Source: Acorus gramineus (Eukaryota; Streptophyta; Magnoliopsida; Acorales; Acoraceae). Taken from it: a stretch of DNA of 64,000 bases. Below the pieces are notes generated by a model, which ran no database searches, was not told the origin of the DNA, and saw nothing but the letters and a program-made list of their open reading frames with translations. Positions 11,164-24,223 of this stretch are shown here, piece after piece; position 1 is the first letter of the stretch, and each line of letters starts with the position of its first letter. The translations under genes and the position numbers were made by a program. The DNA is taken from the NCBI GenBank assembly GCA_030737835.1, contig JAUJYN010000027.1, positions 930,001 through 994,000 on the forward strand, written 5' to 3'.

Positions 11164-14100
11164 TGTTATGCCTGTGTCATTTGGAGCGCTCTGATTGAAA
11201 ATTTGGCTACATAATTTTTCTAAGTTATGTATTCCCGATTTGGTATTTGGATTTGATTTTGTTAAAATCCAAGATGAAGAGGTTTAAATATGATTTTATT
11301 ATGAGATTCTCAGTTTCGAGTTAGCTTTCATACAAAAGTGGAATTAGATCAACTGGATTCATGTAGTAAAAGTTATGGGTATTTTTCCAAGTATACCCCG
11401 GGGATGGAAATTCTGGCAGCAGCCCTGTTCAATGTTTAGCTCACGTTTCGGAATAGCTAAGGGATTATTTGATCTTGGCATAAACATGAAAGTTGTAGAT
11501 AATCGTCTTGGCTTTGCAACGGATTTTGAATTGTGCAATTTGGAGCTATATTGAGGAAGTTATGGCTGTTATAGTGAAGCTTGTACAGAATTTCAAGTCA
11601 AGGACGACTTAGTCATTTGATCCCTCTTTTAGATATTTATGTGCCAAAATATCTCTCTCTCTCTCCCTCCCTCCCATTCCCAACGTGGGATTCTTGGCCT
11701 CTCTTTCTCTCTTTCAAAGCCCCCCCATGTGTTTGTGATAAGTTCTCAAAGAGAAGTGAAGGAGAAGGTCAAGAAGGAAGCACAAGAAGGTTTGTGTTCG
11801 TGTTGTTGTGTTGTTGATCGTCCTCTCTCAAGCTCCTTTTCATGACCTCCCCCCCCCTTGATTTTCAGCCAAGTAGGAGGCTGCGGAGAGGCTGAAGATG
11901 TTGTGCCTGTGTCATTTGGAGTGTTCTGATTGAAAATTTGGGTACATAATTTTTTTCCTAGAAGTTATGTATTCCAGATTTCGTATTTGGATTTGATTTT
12001 GTTAAAATCCAAGATGAAGAGGTTTAGATATGAGTTTACCATGAGATGTCCAGTTTTGAGTTAGCTTTCGTACAAAAGTGGAATTAGATCAACTGGATTC
12101 CTGTAGTAAAAGTTATGGGTATTTTTCCAAGTATACCCCGGGGAGGGAAATTCTGGCAGCAGCCCTGTTCCATGTTTAGCTCTAATTTTGGAATAGCTGG
12201 AGAGATTATTTGATCTTGGCATGAACATGAAAGTTGTAGATAATCCTCTTGGCTTTCCAACGGACTTGGAATTGTGCAATTCGGAGCTATATCGAGGAAG
12301 TTATGGCTGTTCCAGTGAAGCATGCGCAGAATTTCTAGTCAAAGGGCGACTAGGTCTTTTCCCTCCTTAGATATTTGTGTGATAAATATCTCTTCTTCTC
12401 TCTCTCTCCCTCCCTTTTATCCCCACGTCAACCTCTGCTGGCCTCTCTTTCTCTCTTTCACAAGCCCCCCCTAGGTGTTTGATTTAATGTTTCAAAGAGA
12501 AGTGAAGGAGAAGGTGAAGAAGCATGTGTAGGTTTTGTTGTGGTGTTGTTGATCTTCTCTTCTCTCAAGCCATTTCATGATCCTTCCCCCCTGATTTTCG
12601 GCTGAGGAGGGCTGAGGAGGTGGTGGTAGGGGTGGTGGTGGTTGAGGTGGTCGCGGGTGCGTCGAGGGCCCCCGAACCTCCCCCTTTCGTTCCCCCTCCA
12701 AGGTGAGCTCCTCCCCTTCTTTTCTTGGTTTTCATGGCTTAAGGGGATGTTAGGGAGGTCATGCATGCTAGGTAGATGGGTTAGGGTGTGTGTGAGGGGT
12801 TGGGGAGGGTTAAAATGAGGTTGGGATGGGCTGGGCGCGCGCTGGGCGCAGTCTGCGCGCGTGCGCGTGCAGGCGCGCTTGCGCGCGCAGGCGCATGCAG
12901 GCGCGCGCTGGTAGGCGCTGGCGGGTGCGCGCAGAGTGGTTGCGCGGGTGCGCGCTGGCGCTGGTGCGAGCGGGGGTGCGCGCGAGTGCGCGCGGGCAGT
13001 GCGCCTGGGCATGTGCCTGGGCGCGGGGTAGGGGACCAGTGCGCGCGCGCGTGCTGGGGCGTGCGCGGGGTGCTGCGCGAGGGTGCAAGGGCTGGACGTG
13101 CAGTGCGCGCGGGCGCGCACGAGCGTGCGCGTGCGTGCTGCATCGCGGCTGGGCGCACGGGTCAGGAGCGCGACAGTGCACCGATGGTGGTGGGGTGCGT
13201 GTGTGCGTGCGCATTCTGCGTTCGCATTCGTGCGTGCGCGTGTGGGGGGCCATGCGTGTGGCTGCCCGAGGGTTCGGGTAGGTGTCGGGGCACTCGGACT
13301 CGCGTGCGTACGTGCGTGCTCGCATGCGTGCGAGCCCGTATGCATGCTTGTCTGAGTATTGGGTATTTCTAATGTTTTCTATGTGTAAATTGTGTTGTTT
13401 CTCACCAGTTGGATGCCCCTACCTTGCAGATCTCGTCGGATGGGATGCGCGAGGTCCTGGGTCGTAAGGTGAGTGGTTCGATTCCAATCCCCCCCCCCCC
13501 TCTCTAGGGGTGCGCTCAACCCGCGTAGACACGCGTCGCGCATCGATGGGGCCCCCTAACTAATATGTAGATGTTTTGCATGCTAGGGATATACATCCAT
13601 GTATCGTGTATAGAGGCCCGTACATGCCTGGACACCATATCCTGTACTTAAAAGCCTTGATCTATGTATGATCAATATGATGTATCCATGCCACCTTAGA
13701 CTTTGTATGCTAGGGATATACACCCTCATATTGATTAATATGATGCATCCATGCCACATTAGACCCTTTATGCTAGGGAAATGCATCCTGACACCATGTT
13801 TCATGCTAGGAAAGCCTTAACCTATGCATGTTTCCCATTTGGTTTAATTTATTTAAATCAAGATGGGATTATGTGATTATATTGTTGTAAGCATGCCTTA
13901 GAGAATATTATAACCTTGTTGTTATAATATATGTCTCCCCGCATCTTAGTTATGCGCCCTAGAGGAATTCTTGTGAATTCATGACATTAGTAGTGTTAGG
14001 AAGCGTTGTCGACGGATCCAAGAGGATCGTACGCCCGTGGGTAGGCTGTTTCTCTTCCCTTCGTTGCATCCGTGTAGGGACTCCCCAGCGTTAGACAGGC

Positions 14101-15673
14101 TGTCCTTACAGAGGGCTCTCATCTGTAGGTACCTCCGATGCGTCGGACTGTGCTGATCGTGGGAGTAGACCAGGCGAGCTACGGAGTGGAGGAGAGGCTA
14201 TCGGTGGACCAAGGGTGATTAACAGCCTAGTCAGTCCCAAAAGCCCATGTCACCCCTTGAGGGTGAGGGTGAGGGTGTGGTGGGTCGGCGATGTAACGAC
14301 CCACTGGATTGTGTAGTTACTCCCGTTTAGGGACTATGACTACTTTGAGGTTAATATGAGTGTGTTGGTTGTTGTTATGCATGTGTGTGATATCTCGATA
14401 AGTGAGTATCGAGAGTGGTTGTTTTCCTTTGGGTTTCGCTTTGCGAACATGGGATCGTTCTCCCCTTCGTTGGATCCGATGTAGGAACTCCCCGGCGTTG
14501 GCTATACCTGTCAGAGGACTAGGCGGAGGCCACGAGGGTGGGAAAGGGCTACTGGCAGACCAAGGGTGTAGAGCGGTGAGTTGAGGAGATACTACCCGGG
14601 AGAGGGTTAATGAATGATGTCGCGAGCGTGGAAACGTTCTCCCCTTCGTTAGATCCGTGTAGTGACATCCCCGGCGTTAGACAGGCTGTCCTGACAGAGG
14701 GCTCCCATCTGTAGGTACCTCCGATGTGTTCGGACAGTGCTGATCGTGGGAGTATACCAGGTAAGCTACGGAGCGGGGAGAGGCTACCGGTGGACCAGGG
14801 GTGTAGAGCAGTCTAAGTCTCTTCCCAAAGTCCCAAGATGTCTCCTTTCAGGAGTGAGGGTGTGGATGAGGCGAAGACGCGTCGCCTCGTGACCCATTCG
14901 TTGTTCGACCGTTCCCATAGATGTTGGGTCCGGTCTCGTGATGGATGTTGAAGGACATCGATGGGCGATTATCTAGATGTAGATGATCCAGTAGTGTTGA
15001 GTGGACCAGTAAATCCGGGTCTCTTCGACCGACGGCATGGTCTCTAGACCAGTAAATCCGGGTCTCTTCGACTGACAGTATGGTCTCTCCCCATAAGTCC
15101 CAAAAGACTCCCTCCGGGAGTGAGGGTGGGGGTGAGGTTGGTCGCGCCGCCGCGTGACCCAGTTATCTTGGGTTTCTACCCATGTTTTCCTTGAAAGGAA
15201 ATTGATTATGTGTTGAATTGTTATATGGTGATTGGTTTCCAGCCACTCACTGAGCTTGTAACTCACCCCTCGCATACTGTTTCTTTTTAGGGGCAGTGTT
15301 GGGCGTGGAGCTGGAGCTTTCCTGTGGCGTGGTCTTATGGGCGTGGAGCGTTCTTCCGGCGGATGGCGAGTGAGAGGCTGTCAGCAGTCCTAGAGTCATT
15401 GTATGTATTGTAAACCGTGCATGTGGCACAGGTTGTATTTTCTTTGGTCTAGACTTGGCTCTCACAGGACAGTGATTGTGTATTCGAGTCTGTAATAATG
15501 TTTTTGATTTACAGACATTGTCTATATATTATGCTTCCGCTTTTCAGTCAGTTATCATTATCCTTGCTTTGCCACCTTGTGTGTTGCTGTTGGAGTCTTT
15601 ATTGACCTCAGGTATTGATAGTTGATATTTTATTATTGCCACGTCTCGGGGATGTCCGCCTTGGGGCGTGACA
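11164..15673 (+). repeat. 3' LTR of element A, chimeric (4.5 kb)
   Basis: The first 735 bp (11164-about 11898) match the 5' LTR. Then a second LTR start (TGTTGTGCCTGTGTC) appears at about 11899, and the rest follows the subfamily 2 sequence seen in the solo LTR at 5916-9522. A 43-bp tandem duplication lies at 15004-15089. A hairpin with 8-bp arms GTGGGTCG/CGACCCAC sits at 14280-14304. A 39-nt microexon-like island is at 13430-13468. Confidence 0.8.
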
Positions 15674-17967
15674 AATACTCCCTAATCATGGATTTACATC
15701 ATAAACAGCAATCATACAACATGCATACAAGGTATGGCCCACTTAATCCTGCATACGTGGCCATTAATCATAAGCACACAAGGCATAACTTAAGCATGCG
15801 TTGGATATCACCAACTTAAAAGAAAGGGTCAAGCGCGATCTCGCGCACTAACAGGTGCATGCCAATATTCCAAACGAACCTGAGTCGAGTAGGAAATCGC
15901 ATCTACTTACTCAGTTCGTGTAGAGGGAGAGGGCGAGAGAGATCATCATCTCATGAAGCTGGTCATAGCTTTGCCCCATTAGCATGGGCGTAACAACTAC
16001 ACCACGCCCTCGAGTCTTATCGCAAGGGAATATTAGGCAGGTGCCCGTTATTAACCCAGACTTAATCATGCTGGATATTCCACTTAATATGGCGGGAGTA
16101 GTATTACAATACTACCTGAGGCATACTATATTCTATACATCAATACACATTACAGCAATACATGCCCATACTAGAGGGGCGCATGCAACACAATCATCCA
16201 TACATGGATACAATACATGTAATATAAGCCTAGCATGCAAGATATCTAACATATTATAGTCTAAGCATGGTCATACTATTTATCTACACAAGTAGTAGCT
16301 AGGACGCCCTACCGATGCGTGACGCACGACTATGCGCGTCGAGCGCATCTCGAGAGGGGGGGGGATTGGACCAAACCACTCACCGCAACCCGGGTCGTCG
16401 CGCATCGCGAGGCAACACTCGAGTAGGGCAAGCGGGGCAGCACGCATGCAGGGGGAGGTACGCACACGCGGGGCAGCACTCGGGTTGCACAGGCAGGACA
16501 GGCTGGGCACAGCCGCTGGGCGCGCTGGGCACAGACGCAGGGCACGTCGCAGGACACACTAGGCACAATCGCTAGACGCGCTGGGCACAGTCGCAGGGAA
16601 CGTCGCAGGACGCACTGGGCACAGTCACTGGGCGCGCTGGGCACAGTCGCAGGGAACGTCGCAGGACGCACTGGGCATAGTCGCTGGGCGCGCTGGGCAC
16701 AGTCGCAGGGAACGTCGCAGGACGCACTGGGCACAGTCGCTGGGCACGCTGGGCACAGGCGCAGGGCACGCCTGGCACAGACGCAGGTGCTGGCAGGGCA
16801 GCAGGCAGGGCATGCTAGGCACGCTGGGCACAGCTGCTGGGCAGGAGTGCTGGTGCTGGCAGGGCAGCAGACAGATCATGCTGGGCACAGGCAGCACACA
16901 CAGGGCAGCAGACACTCAGGCACGCCGACACTCCTACACCCAAGCAACCAAGCACACACAAACCAAAACACAAACACTTAGCATGCATCACCTCCCAACA
17001 CACCCAAAGAACTGAAAAACCAAAAAAAGAAGAGGGGAAAGCTTACCAAGAGAAGGGGAAAGGGAAGGGGGAGGTGTGGGAGCTCGCAAGCACACCCATG
17101 ACCACCTCGACCACCACCACCACTACCACCACCACTTCAGCCTTCATTCCTCTTCTTCTTGCTGAACCAGAGGGGAGGGGGGATCCATGGATAACATTAG
17201 GGGGGGAGCAATAGGAGGAGGAGAGGGAAGAGACAACAACAATGGCACACACCTTCTCTTCTTTGCTCTTCCAAGCACTTCTTCCTCATCTTCTCCTTCT
17301 AAAACTCTACCAAACACCTCAAGAGGGCTGGACCAAAGAGAGTGAGAGAGGAGACATTTGGGGGGAGAACATTATATAGCCAAAGTGGGGTTCAAAGGAC
17401 AAAATCGTCCATGACCCGAAATTTTGTACATGCTTCACTGGAACAGCTATAACTTCCTCCATATAGCTCTGAATTGCACAATCAAAAGTCCACTGGAAAA
17501 CCAAGAAGATTATCTACAACTTTCATGTTTATGCCAAGATCAAATAAGCCCTCCAGCTATTCCGAAATGAGAGCTAAACATTGACTAGGGCTGCTGCCAG
17601 AATTTTCTCATCCCCGGGGTATACTTGGAAAAATACCCATAACTTTTACTACATGAATCCAGTTGATCTAATTCCACTTTTGTATGAAAGCTAACTCAAA
17701 ACTGAGAACCTCATGATAAAATCATATTTAAACCTCTTCATCTTGGATTTTAACAAAATTAAATCCGAATACCAATTGGAATGCATAACTTCTACAAAGA
17801 TGTCAGAATGCGACGCGAATTTACAGGTAGGCCAATGCCAATACCAGGAGAACAATTATGCAGACAGATTTTCAATCAGAGTACTCAAACTCCTGTAGGT
17901 AGCTAAAAGCTAAAAATTTTAGCGACTCCGATCAAAAAATAAGGCTCCGATTGACACAGGCATAACA
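15674..17967 (-). mobile_element. Minus-strand LTR H, right part
   Basis: It continues the reverse-complement LTR interrupted at 1311. It begins with the junction sequence AATACTCCC and ends GGCATAACA, the reverse complement of an LTR start. It includes a minus-strand TATA-like GCTATATAAT at 17371-17380, a donor-like site (minus GGTAAGC near 17045) and a GC-rich 56-bp tandem array. The acceptor side of the microexon island near 16380 has been lost. Confidence 0.8.
16522..16745. repeat. 56-bp tandem repeat, four copies
   Basis: Copies of a unit beginning GCGCTGGGCACAG start at 16522, 16578, 16634 and 16690, an exact 56-bp period. The first copy is more diverged, and the last three differ at few positions. 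It lies in the part of LTR H that corresponds to the CpG-dense block of the other LTRs. Confidence 0.9.
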
Positions 17968-18232
17968 CCGGGAGTGAGGGTGAGGGTGAGGTTGGTGATC
18001 CAGTAGTGTTGTGTGGACGAGTAATTCCGCGTCTTTTTGACCAACGGTATGGTCTCTCTCCAAAAGTCCCAAGAGTCTTTCTCCGAGAGTGAGGGTGAGG
18101 GTGAGGTTGGTCGCGCCGCCGCTTGACCCTGTTTTCCATTGGGTTTCCACCCATGTTTTCCTTGAAAGGAAATTACTTTAGTATTGAACTGTTGTATTGG
18201 TGATTGGTTTTCAGCGACTCACTGAGCTTGTA

Positions 18233-21200
18233 GCTCACGCCCCAAGGCGGCCGTCCCCGGGACGCGGCAAGCGTATACATGATATCAGCAGTCAATACAG
18301 GAGATCAATAGCATACCATAAACAACAGCTAAAAAGACAACACAGACAACAAAGAGGCTGACATGATGTATACACAAATAGCGGAAGCTAAAAAGACTGA
18401 ATCTGTAATCCAAAAACATACTACAGACTCGATACATAATCATATGTCCTGTGAGAGCCAATATACACACATACATCCAAATATAGTCCAAACTGGGTGC
18501 CCAACCACAGAAATATATACATACAATAAAAGGGAAGAATGCTGATGGCCTCTAAAACTCGAGGGACGTGGCGCTACTCCGCTACTGGTGCAGTCCCTCG
18601 GGAAGCTCCTCCTTCAAGTCCGCCTCGGTAATCACTGGAGAAAAATATTATGCGAGGGGTGAGCCACACACTCAGTGAATAGCACAACCCATGCATCACA
18701 ATTCATATTAACCACAATTAATCAGCAAAAGCCTCAAAGTGGCATAAACAACACAAATCCGGGGGTTCGTTACATCGCCGAACCACCAAACCCTCACCCT
18801 CACCCTCACCCCTCAATAGGTGACAAAGGATATTGGGACTTAATAGGCTGATAATCATCCTTACACAATCCAGTGGGTCGCCACATCGCCGGCCCACCAC
18901 ACCCTCACCCTCACCCCTCAATAGGTGACATAGGCTATTGGGACTGACTAGGCTGTTGGTCACCCTTGGTCCACCGATAGTCTCTCCCCCCTCCGTAGGC
19001 CGCTTGGCCACCCCCACATTCAGCACAATCCGTCCCAAATCAGGAGGTGCCTAATGATGGGAGCCCCTGCACGGGACAGCCTTTCTAACACCGGGGCAGT
19101 CTCTACACGGATCCAACGAAGGGAATAGAACAGCCTATCCATCGCATATGATCCACTCGGATCCGCCGACGACACATCTCAACAACTCTAATGTCTTGAA
19201 TTCTTCATAATTCCACCAGCGCGCATAACCAAGATGCGGGGAAAATATAAGATAATATGAGGAAAAGAAACCTTGGGAGGCAACCTGAGGTCCCGATATA
19301 GGACATCCCGCCAACCAAACAAGGAACACGGAGTACCCTAGCCCGGGTCTCAATGTTTACCTCGCAAGACCCCTTAATATTCCCTAAGGCATGCTACAAT
19401 ATCATAAGTTTGCATTTAATTTAATAAATCAAACTAATAGGACGCATACATAGGTCGAGGCTTTCCTAGCATGATAACGAGGTGACAGGATGCACGGCTC
19501 ATACACATATCCTAAGGGTGCAAGTCCCTAACATACAAGTCTAGGGTGGCATGCATTCTACACATTAATCATGCTTGCATGGATTACAATTAACAAGTTA
19601 ATATCAACTTCGGTGCCCCAGGGGAGGACGGTATACGCCCAAGTGCATATAGCGCCTCCCAACTGGGTTGGGTTGTCCCACTCACCGGTGACCGGGTCGT
19701 CGCGCGACCGTCCATCAAGATCTGCAAGACAGGGTAATTAACTTGGTGAGTAACATACACAAATACCACAAAATACACAAAAATACACTAAAATACCCAA
19801 CACTCGGACAAGCGCACATACGGCCTGTACGCACGCGAGGCCGAGCACCCCGACTCACTCCCGAACCCTCGGCAACCATCCGCACTGCCACCCGCCCTCG
19901 GATGCACCGCCGCGCCCCAGCCCGCGTACCCAAGCGCCCTGCCGAGCCCCTGCCCGCACGCCAGGACACGCCGCCGAGCTCCCCTGGTGCACCGCGCGCT
20001 CACTGCGCCCCAGCGCAGCAGCCCAGCGCCACATCGCCTCGCCCCGCGCCCAGCGCCCCATCGCCTCGCCCCGCGCGCACCCTGCGCGCACCACCGGCTC
20101 GCCTCACCGCGCACACCCGCACGGCGCCCTGCGCACAGCACCCGTACGCGGCCCCCTGCGCGCAGCACGCACCGCGCCTCTGCGCAGCGCCCCACGCGCA
20201 CACCCGCGCATGGCGCCCAGCACCTGCGACCTGCGCCCAGCACCCGCGACCTTCGCCCAGCGCCCAGCACCCGGTGCCCAGCACCCGCGACCATCGCCCA
20301 GCGCCCAGCACCCGCGCCCAGCGCCCAGCACCCGAGCGCACACCCGCGCGCACGCGCGCGCGCCCTGCCACCTGCTCCGCCTTCTGCGCTGCCTGCTACG
20401 CTGCCTGTGCTACCATCCTACCCAAGACAGCCAACCACCCTGCCTGCTTGCCCGAGCCAGCCAACCACCACTCACCGGCCACCAATGGCCTCCAACCGCC
20501 CCCAACCACCACCCACAGCCCCCAACCGCCACCACACACCCAAAGACACCCCCTAACATGCATCTAAACATGGAAAAGAAGGAAAGAAACCTTACCCAAG
20601 GAAAGGAGAGGAAGGGAAGGGGACCGGGAGCTCTTCGTGCACCGAAACACCTCCCCAAAGACCTCCACCACCGAGCTCTTCCTCAGCCCTCGAAATGGCT
20701 GAAATCAGAGGAGAAAAGAGGGGGTCACAGGGGGTCAAACAAGTGGGAACTCGAATCCGAGACCACCCGTAGATAGATCGGGACAAGATCTAACCTTTCT
20801 ATTCTTTGTGTTTTTTATTTCAAGCACTCTAACTAGCTCAAAATCAAGAAAAAGAGAGAGGGGAGAGAGAAAATCAATGGGGAAGATGATGAATAGTGGG
20901 GGGCTAATTTTTAGATTCACTTAAATAAGTCAACACCACTTAAATTAGGGTTAACTAGGATTAAGGCTTGATTAATTAGGTTTAAGTGAGTTTTGACTTA
21001 GGTCAACTCAACCACAAATAAAAACAAAAGGGGTTGACCAAGTCTATGGGCCCACTTTGACCAAGTCACTCTCCCAATGACTTCTCGCTCGGTCAAAACC
21101 TGGATACGCCGCGGAACTGCGAAATTCTGAAACGTTACCGGAATTCAATGAAATTTTCATGAGTGGCTTGGAATGGCACCAGGACACATAATATGCAGTT

Positions 21201-21345
21201 AGATTTTCAATCGGAGTCCTCAAACACAGGACGATAGCTAACAGTCCAAAATTTTAGCGGTTCCGATCAAAAAACGAAAAAAACTCAAAAACTGCCAGAA
21301 TGCTCCAATGGTTACCAGAAGGCTAAAAGTGACACATATATAACA
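18233..21345 (-). mobile_element. Solo-like LTR, subfamily 3, minus strand, inside the 5' LTR of B
   Basis: On the minus strand it starts TGTTATATATGTGTCAC (21345 downward) and ends near 18233, where the expected TGTCACGCC reads CTCACGCC. Plus-strand LTR sequence is broken at CTTGTAGCTCAC and resumes GCGCATACTATTT at 21346. It carries a 36-nt microexon-like island (19686-19721), a CpG-dense block (about 19830-20400) and the candidate terminal exon (18634 down to a stop at 18582-18584). Confidence 0.8.
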
Positions 21346-21749
21346 GCGCATACTATTTATTTTCAGGGGCAGTGTTGGGCGTGGAGCTGGAGCTTCCCTG
21401 TGGCGTGGTCTTATGGGCGTGGAGCGTTCTTCCGATGAGTGGCGAGTGCGAGGCTGTCAGCAGTCCTAGAGTCATTTTATGTATTGTAAATCGTGCATGT
21501 GGCACAGGTTGTATTTTATTTGGACTAGACTTGGCTCTCACAGGACAGTGATTGTGTATTCGAGTCTGTAATAATGTTTTTGGTTTACAGACATTGTTGA
21601 TATCTTATGCTTCCACTTTTCAGTTAGTTATCATTATCTTTGCTTTGCCACCTTGTGTGTTGTTGTTGGAGTCTTTGTTGACCTCAGGTATTGATAGCTG
21701 ATACTTCATTATTGCCACGTCTCAAGGACGGTCGCCCTGGGGCGTGACA

Positions 21750-23799
21750 AAAGTTGGTATCAGAGCCTTGTCCTGTCAAAGCCTAAGTGTAGTCGTATAG
21801 ATGATGAGCCATAGGATTGTCATTCGAGTACTCTTGTTTTTGAAGTTATCTTAGGTTGCTGACATGCCTCCTCTATCAATTGACGTGGACGTGACCCCCC
21901 TCGACTCACCCTTAAGTTGTCGACTAAACAGGGTCAGTTGTTGGATCCCTTGTTGTGGGATTAAGGCTTGGGTAGGAGATTCCAGCCCAGTAGTATGATA
22001 GTGATGAATTGGTTAAAATTTCTAAGGTATGGATTGCGTCTCGATAATGGAGCTTCTTTCCCGTGCATCGGTATTGCTGGTAACCATGGAGTTCGCGTGT
22101 GGCGCCAGTTTCAAGTTTTGAGGATGTGGCATATTGCTCATTAAGGGGTGATGTCTTCTTCCGGTATTCCTTATTGCGTGTCTTGTGGATTAAGTGCGGT
22201 TGAGCGGCTTACCAAGCGTGTAAGTGTCATCATGAGCGCCAGCCATGCTCGAGGAGCAGAATCTGGACTTAATTGTTCGAGGTGTTGTTTTGATCTTCCC
22301 GTAAGGGTTGAAGATCAGGTGCCCCTTGTTGTGAATTGATGATCTATTGGACCAGCTCTGTGAGTGAGTGTCTGCTGTTAGATCGATCTTCGCACAAGGG
22401 TACCACAAGTTGGAGATCAAGGAGTTGGACATTCTGTAGATGGCCTTTCGTGACCGTTTCGAGCACTACGAGTTTTAAGTACTACTGTCGGGGTTGACGA
22501 ATGCACCGGATGCCTTCGTGGATCTCAAAAGTTTTATTGGGCCCTTGTTGACTACTTTGAGGTAGTCTTCATAGAGATTGCTAGTGGTGCGATGAAAAGG
22601 CGATATGGGTGACCTTGTTTCCCCAGGTTGGCATGCCCTCAGGCAAAGTTCAAGAATCATCATCGCGTTGGAAAGCGTCAGTCCATGGAGATTCCTCAAT
22701 GGACGTGGGAGTGGGTTATCAGGGATTGTTGCGGACTCGCTAATGTCACGTTCGGGTCACGACGCCGTCTAGGTGATCATTGACCGACTGACTAAGTCCG
22801 GGCTTCCCTCCCTAATTCGACTGATTGAGTCTCTAGACGCATTGACGTGGGTTTTCACCTTCATGATTGTTCGTCTTCATGGCACTCCGGTTGGCATTAT
22901 TTTCGGTTGAGACGTGAGGGTTACTTTGAGGTTGTGGCGCAGCCTTGGCAGGCTTTGGCACGAGCCTCCATTTAAGTATAGCGTTTCATCGCCGATGGAC
23001 AGCCAGGCAAAGAGGATGATTTAGACCTTGGAGGACATGTTAAATGCCTGCGTGCTCGATGATAAGAGCAGTTGGGTGAGGCACCACCCATTTGTTGGGG
23101 TATGCTTGCAAGACAACTGCCATTCGAGCATCCAGATGGACCTGAAAAAGGCACTCTACAGGCGCAGTTTTATACCTCCCTTGTGTTGGGACGGTTGAGG
23201 AGCGCCAGTTGGAGAGGCCACAAGTTATTTATTTGACCTTGCAGTGGCCAAGTTGGTTCATGTGTGCATCTGCACCTCCCAGAACCGATAGAAGGGCTAC
23301 GCAGGTCATCGTCGCCAGGAGCTTACCTTCTGGTTTGGCGACCATGTTTTCCTGAAGGTGTCCGGGTTTAAGGGCACCCTCCGTTTCGACGTTCGGGGCA
23401 ACCTGAGTCGGCCCTTCATTGGACTGGTTTCTCATCTTTGAGTGGATTGGGGAGGTGGCTCGTCATGTAGCCTTTCCCCCACAGCTGGCTCATTCCCACG
23501 ACGTCGTCCTTGTCTCATGGCTGAGGCATTATGTCCACGATCCTGCTCAGTCATTCCGTTCGACCGTCTCATTCTCGAGCTGGATTTGTCGTTCATGGAG
23601 CAGTGGATCGAGGTCAAGGACCAACATGAGAAGAGGCTCCATGCTAAGACGGTTCCTTTGATTACAGTGTGTCGGTAGCGCCAGTCTGGTGCATAGACCA
23701 CTTGGGAGCAAAAGGTCTATGCGTGATACTTGCTATATTCGGTCTTCCATTTGGGTTTCCTTAAATTTCGAGGACTAAATTTCCTAAGGGGGGGGAGAA
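21750..23799 (+). pseudogene. Internal region of element B: degenerate RT and integrase
   Basis: It is collinear with element A but lacks a further roughly 660 bp: the sequence jumps near 22163 from the leader/gag part straight into RT. RT-like landmarks run about 22190-22560 and integrase-like ones about 22660-23680, including a GDHVFLKVSGFKGTLRF-like segment near 23330-23400. Stops at 22437-22439 and 22476-22478 match those of elements A and C. A polypurine tract ends at about 23799. Non-functional. Confidence 0.8.
21755..21766 (+). other. Primer-binding site, element B
   Basis: TGGTATCAGAGC lies just after the LTR end GGCGTGACA (21749), as in element A. Confidence 0.85.
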
Positions 23800-24223
23800 T
23801 GTTATGCCTGTGTTATTTGAAGCCATTTCGGTTAAGCCTTGGTCACATCTGGGTCATTCAGGGCCTTTTTCTTTTTTTGATCGGAGTCGCTAAAATTTTA
23901 GCTTTTAGCCACCTGCGGGAGTTGGAGTACTCTGATTGGAAATCTAACTGCATATTATGGGTCCTGGTACTGTTTCGTACTACCCATAAAAATTTCATCG
24001 AATTCCGGGAACGTTTTGAAAAATATGCAATTCTGAACTGTATCCGGGTTTTGAGAGTTCCTGGTTGGTTGAATAGTGTGAGATATTTTGAGGATGTGGT
24101 GACCTTTGGTAACCTTACCCCCACCTTGCTTAGTGATGAAGAAACCATTGGTTATTTTGTTTGTTAGAGGGTGAGAATAGGCTATGGTTCACCCCCCCTT
24201 CCCAATCTTGTTCTCACCCCCCC

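Larger units (their letters stand above)
1312..15673 (+). mobile_element. Element A: Ty3/Gypsy (Tekay/Del-like) deletion derivative with giant LTRs
   Basis: The element has a 5' LTR (1312-4823), a PBS, a short internal region with RT and integrase remnants, a polypurine tract (about 11150-11163) and a 3' LTR (11164-15673). Both LTRs begin TGTTATGCC and end GGCGTGACA. Candidate 5-bp target duplications are GATAC (1307-1311) and AATAC (15674-15678), with one mismatch. The outer flanks are adjoining pieces of one minus-strand LTR, which confirms the insertion. The internal part is only about 2.73 kb once the nested solo LTR (5916-9522) is removed, far below the size needed for a full gag-pol. 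Lineage is inferred from the iMet-type PBS and the integrase C-terminal motif. Confidence 0.85.

Noticed and set aside
16522-16745. CRISPR-like repeat array
   Set aside because: The units are contiguous tandem copies without unique spacers, in a plant LTR.
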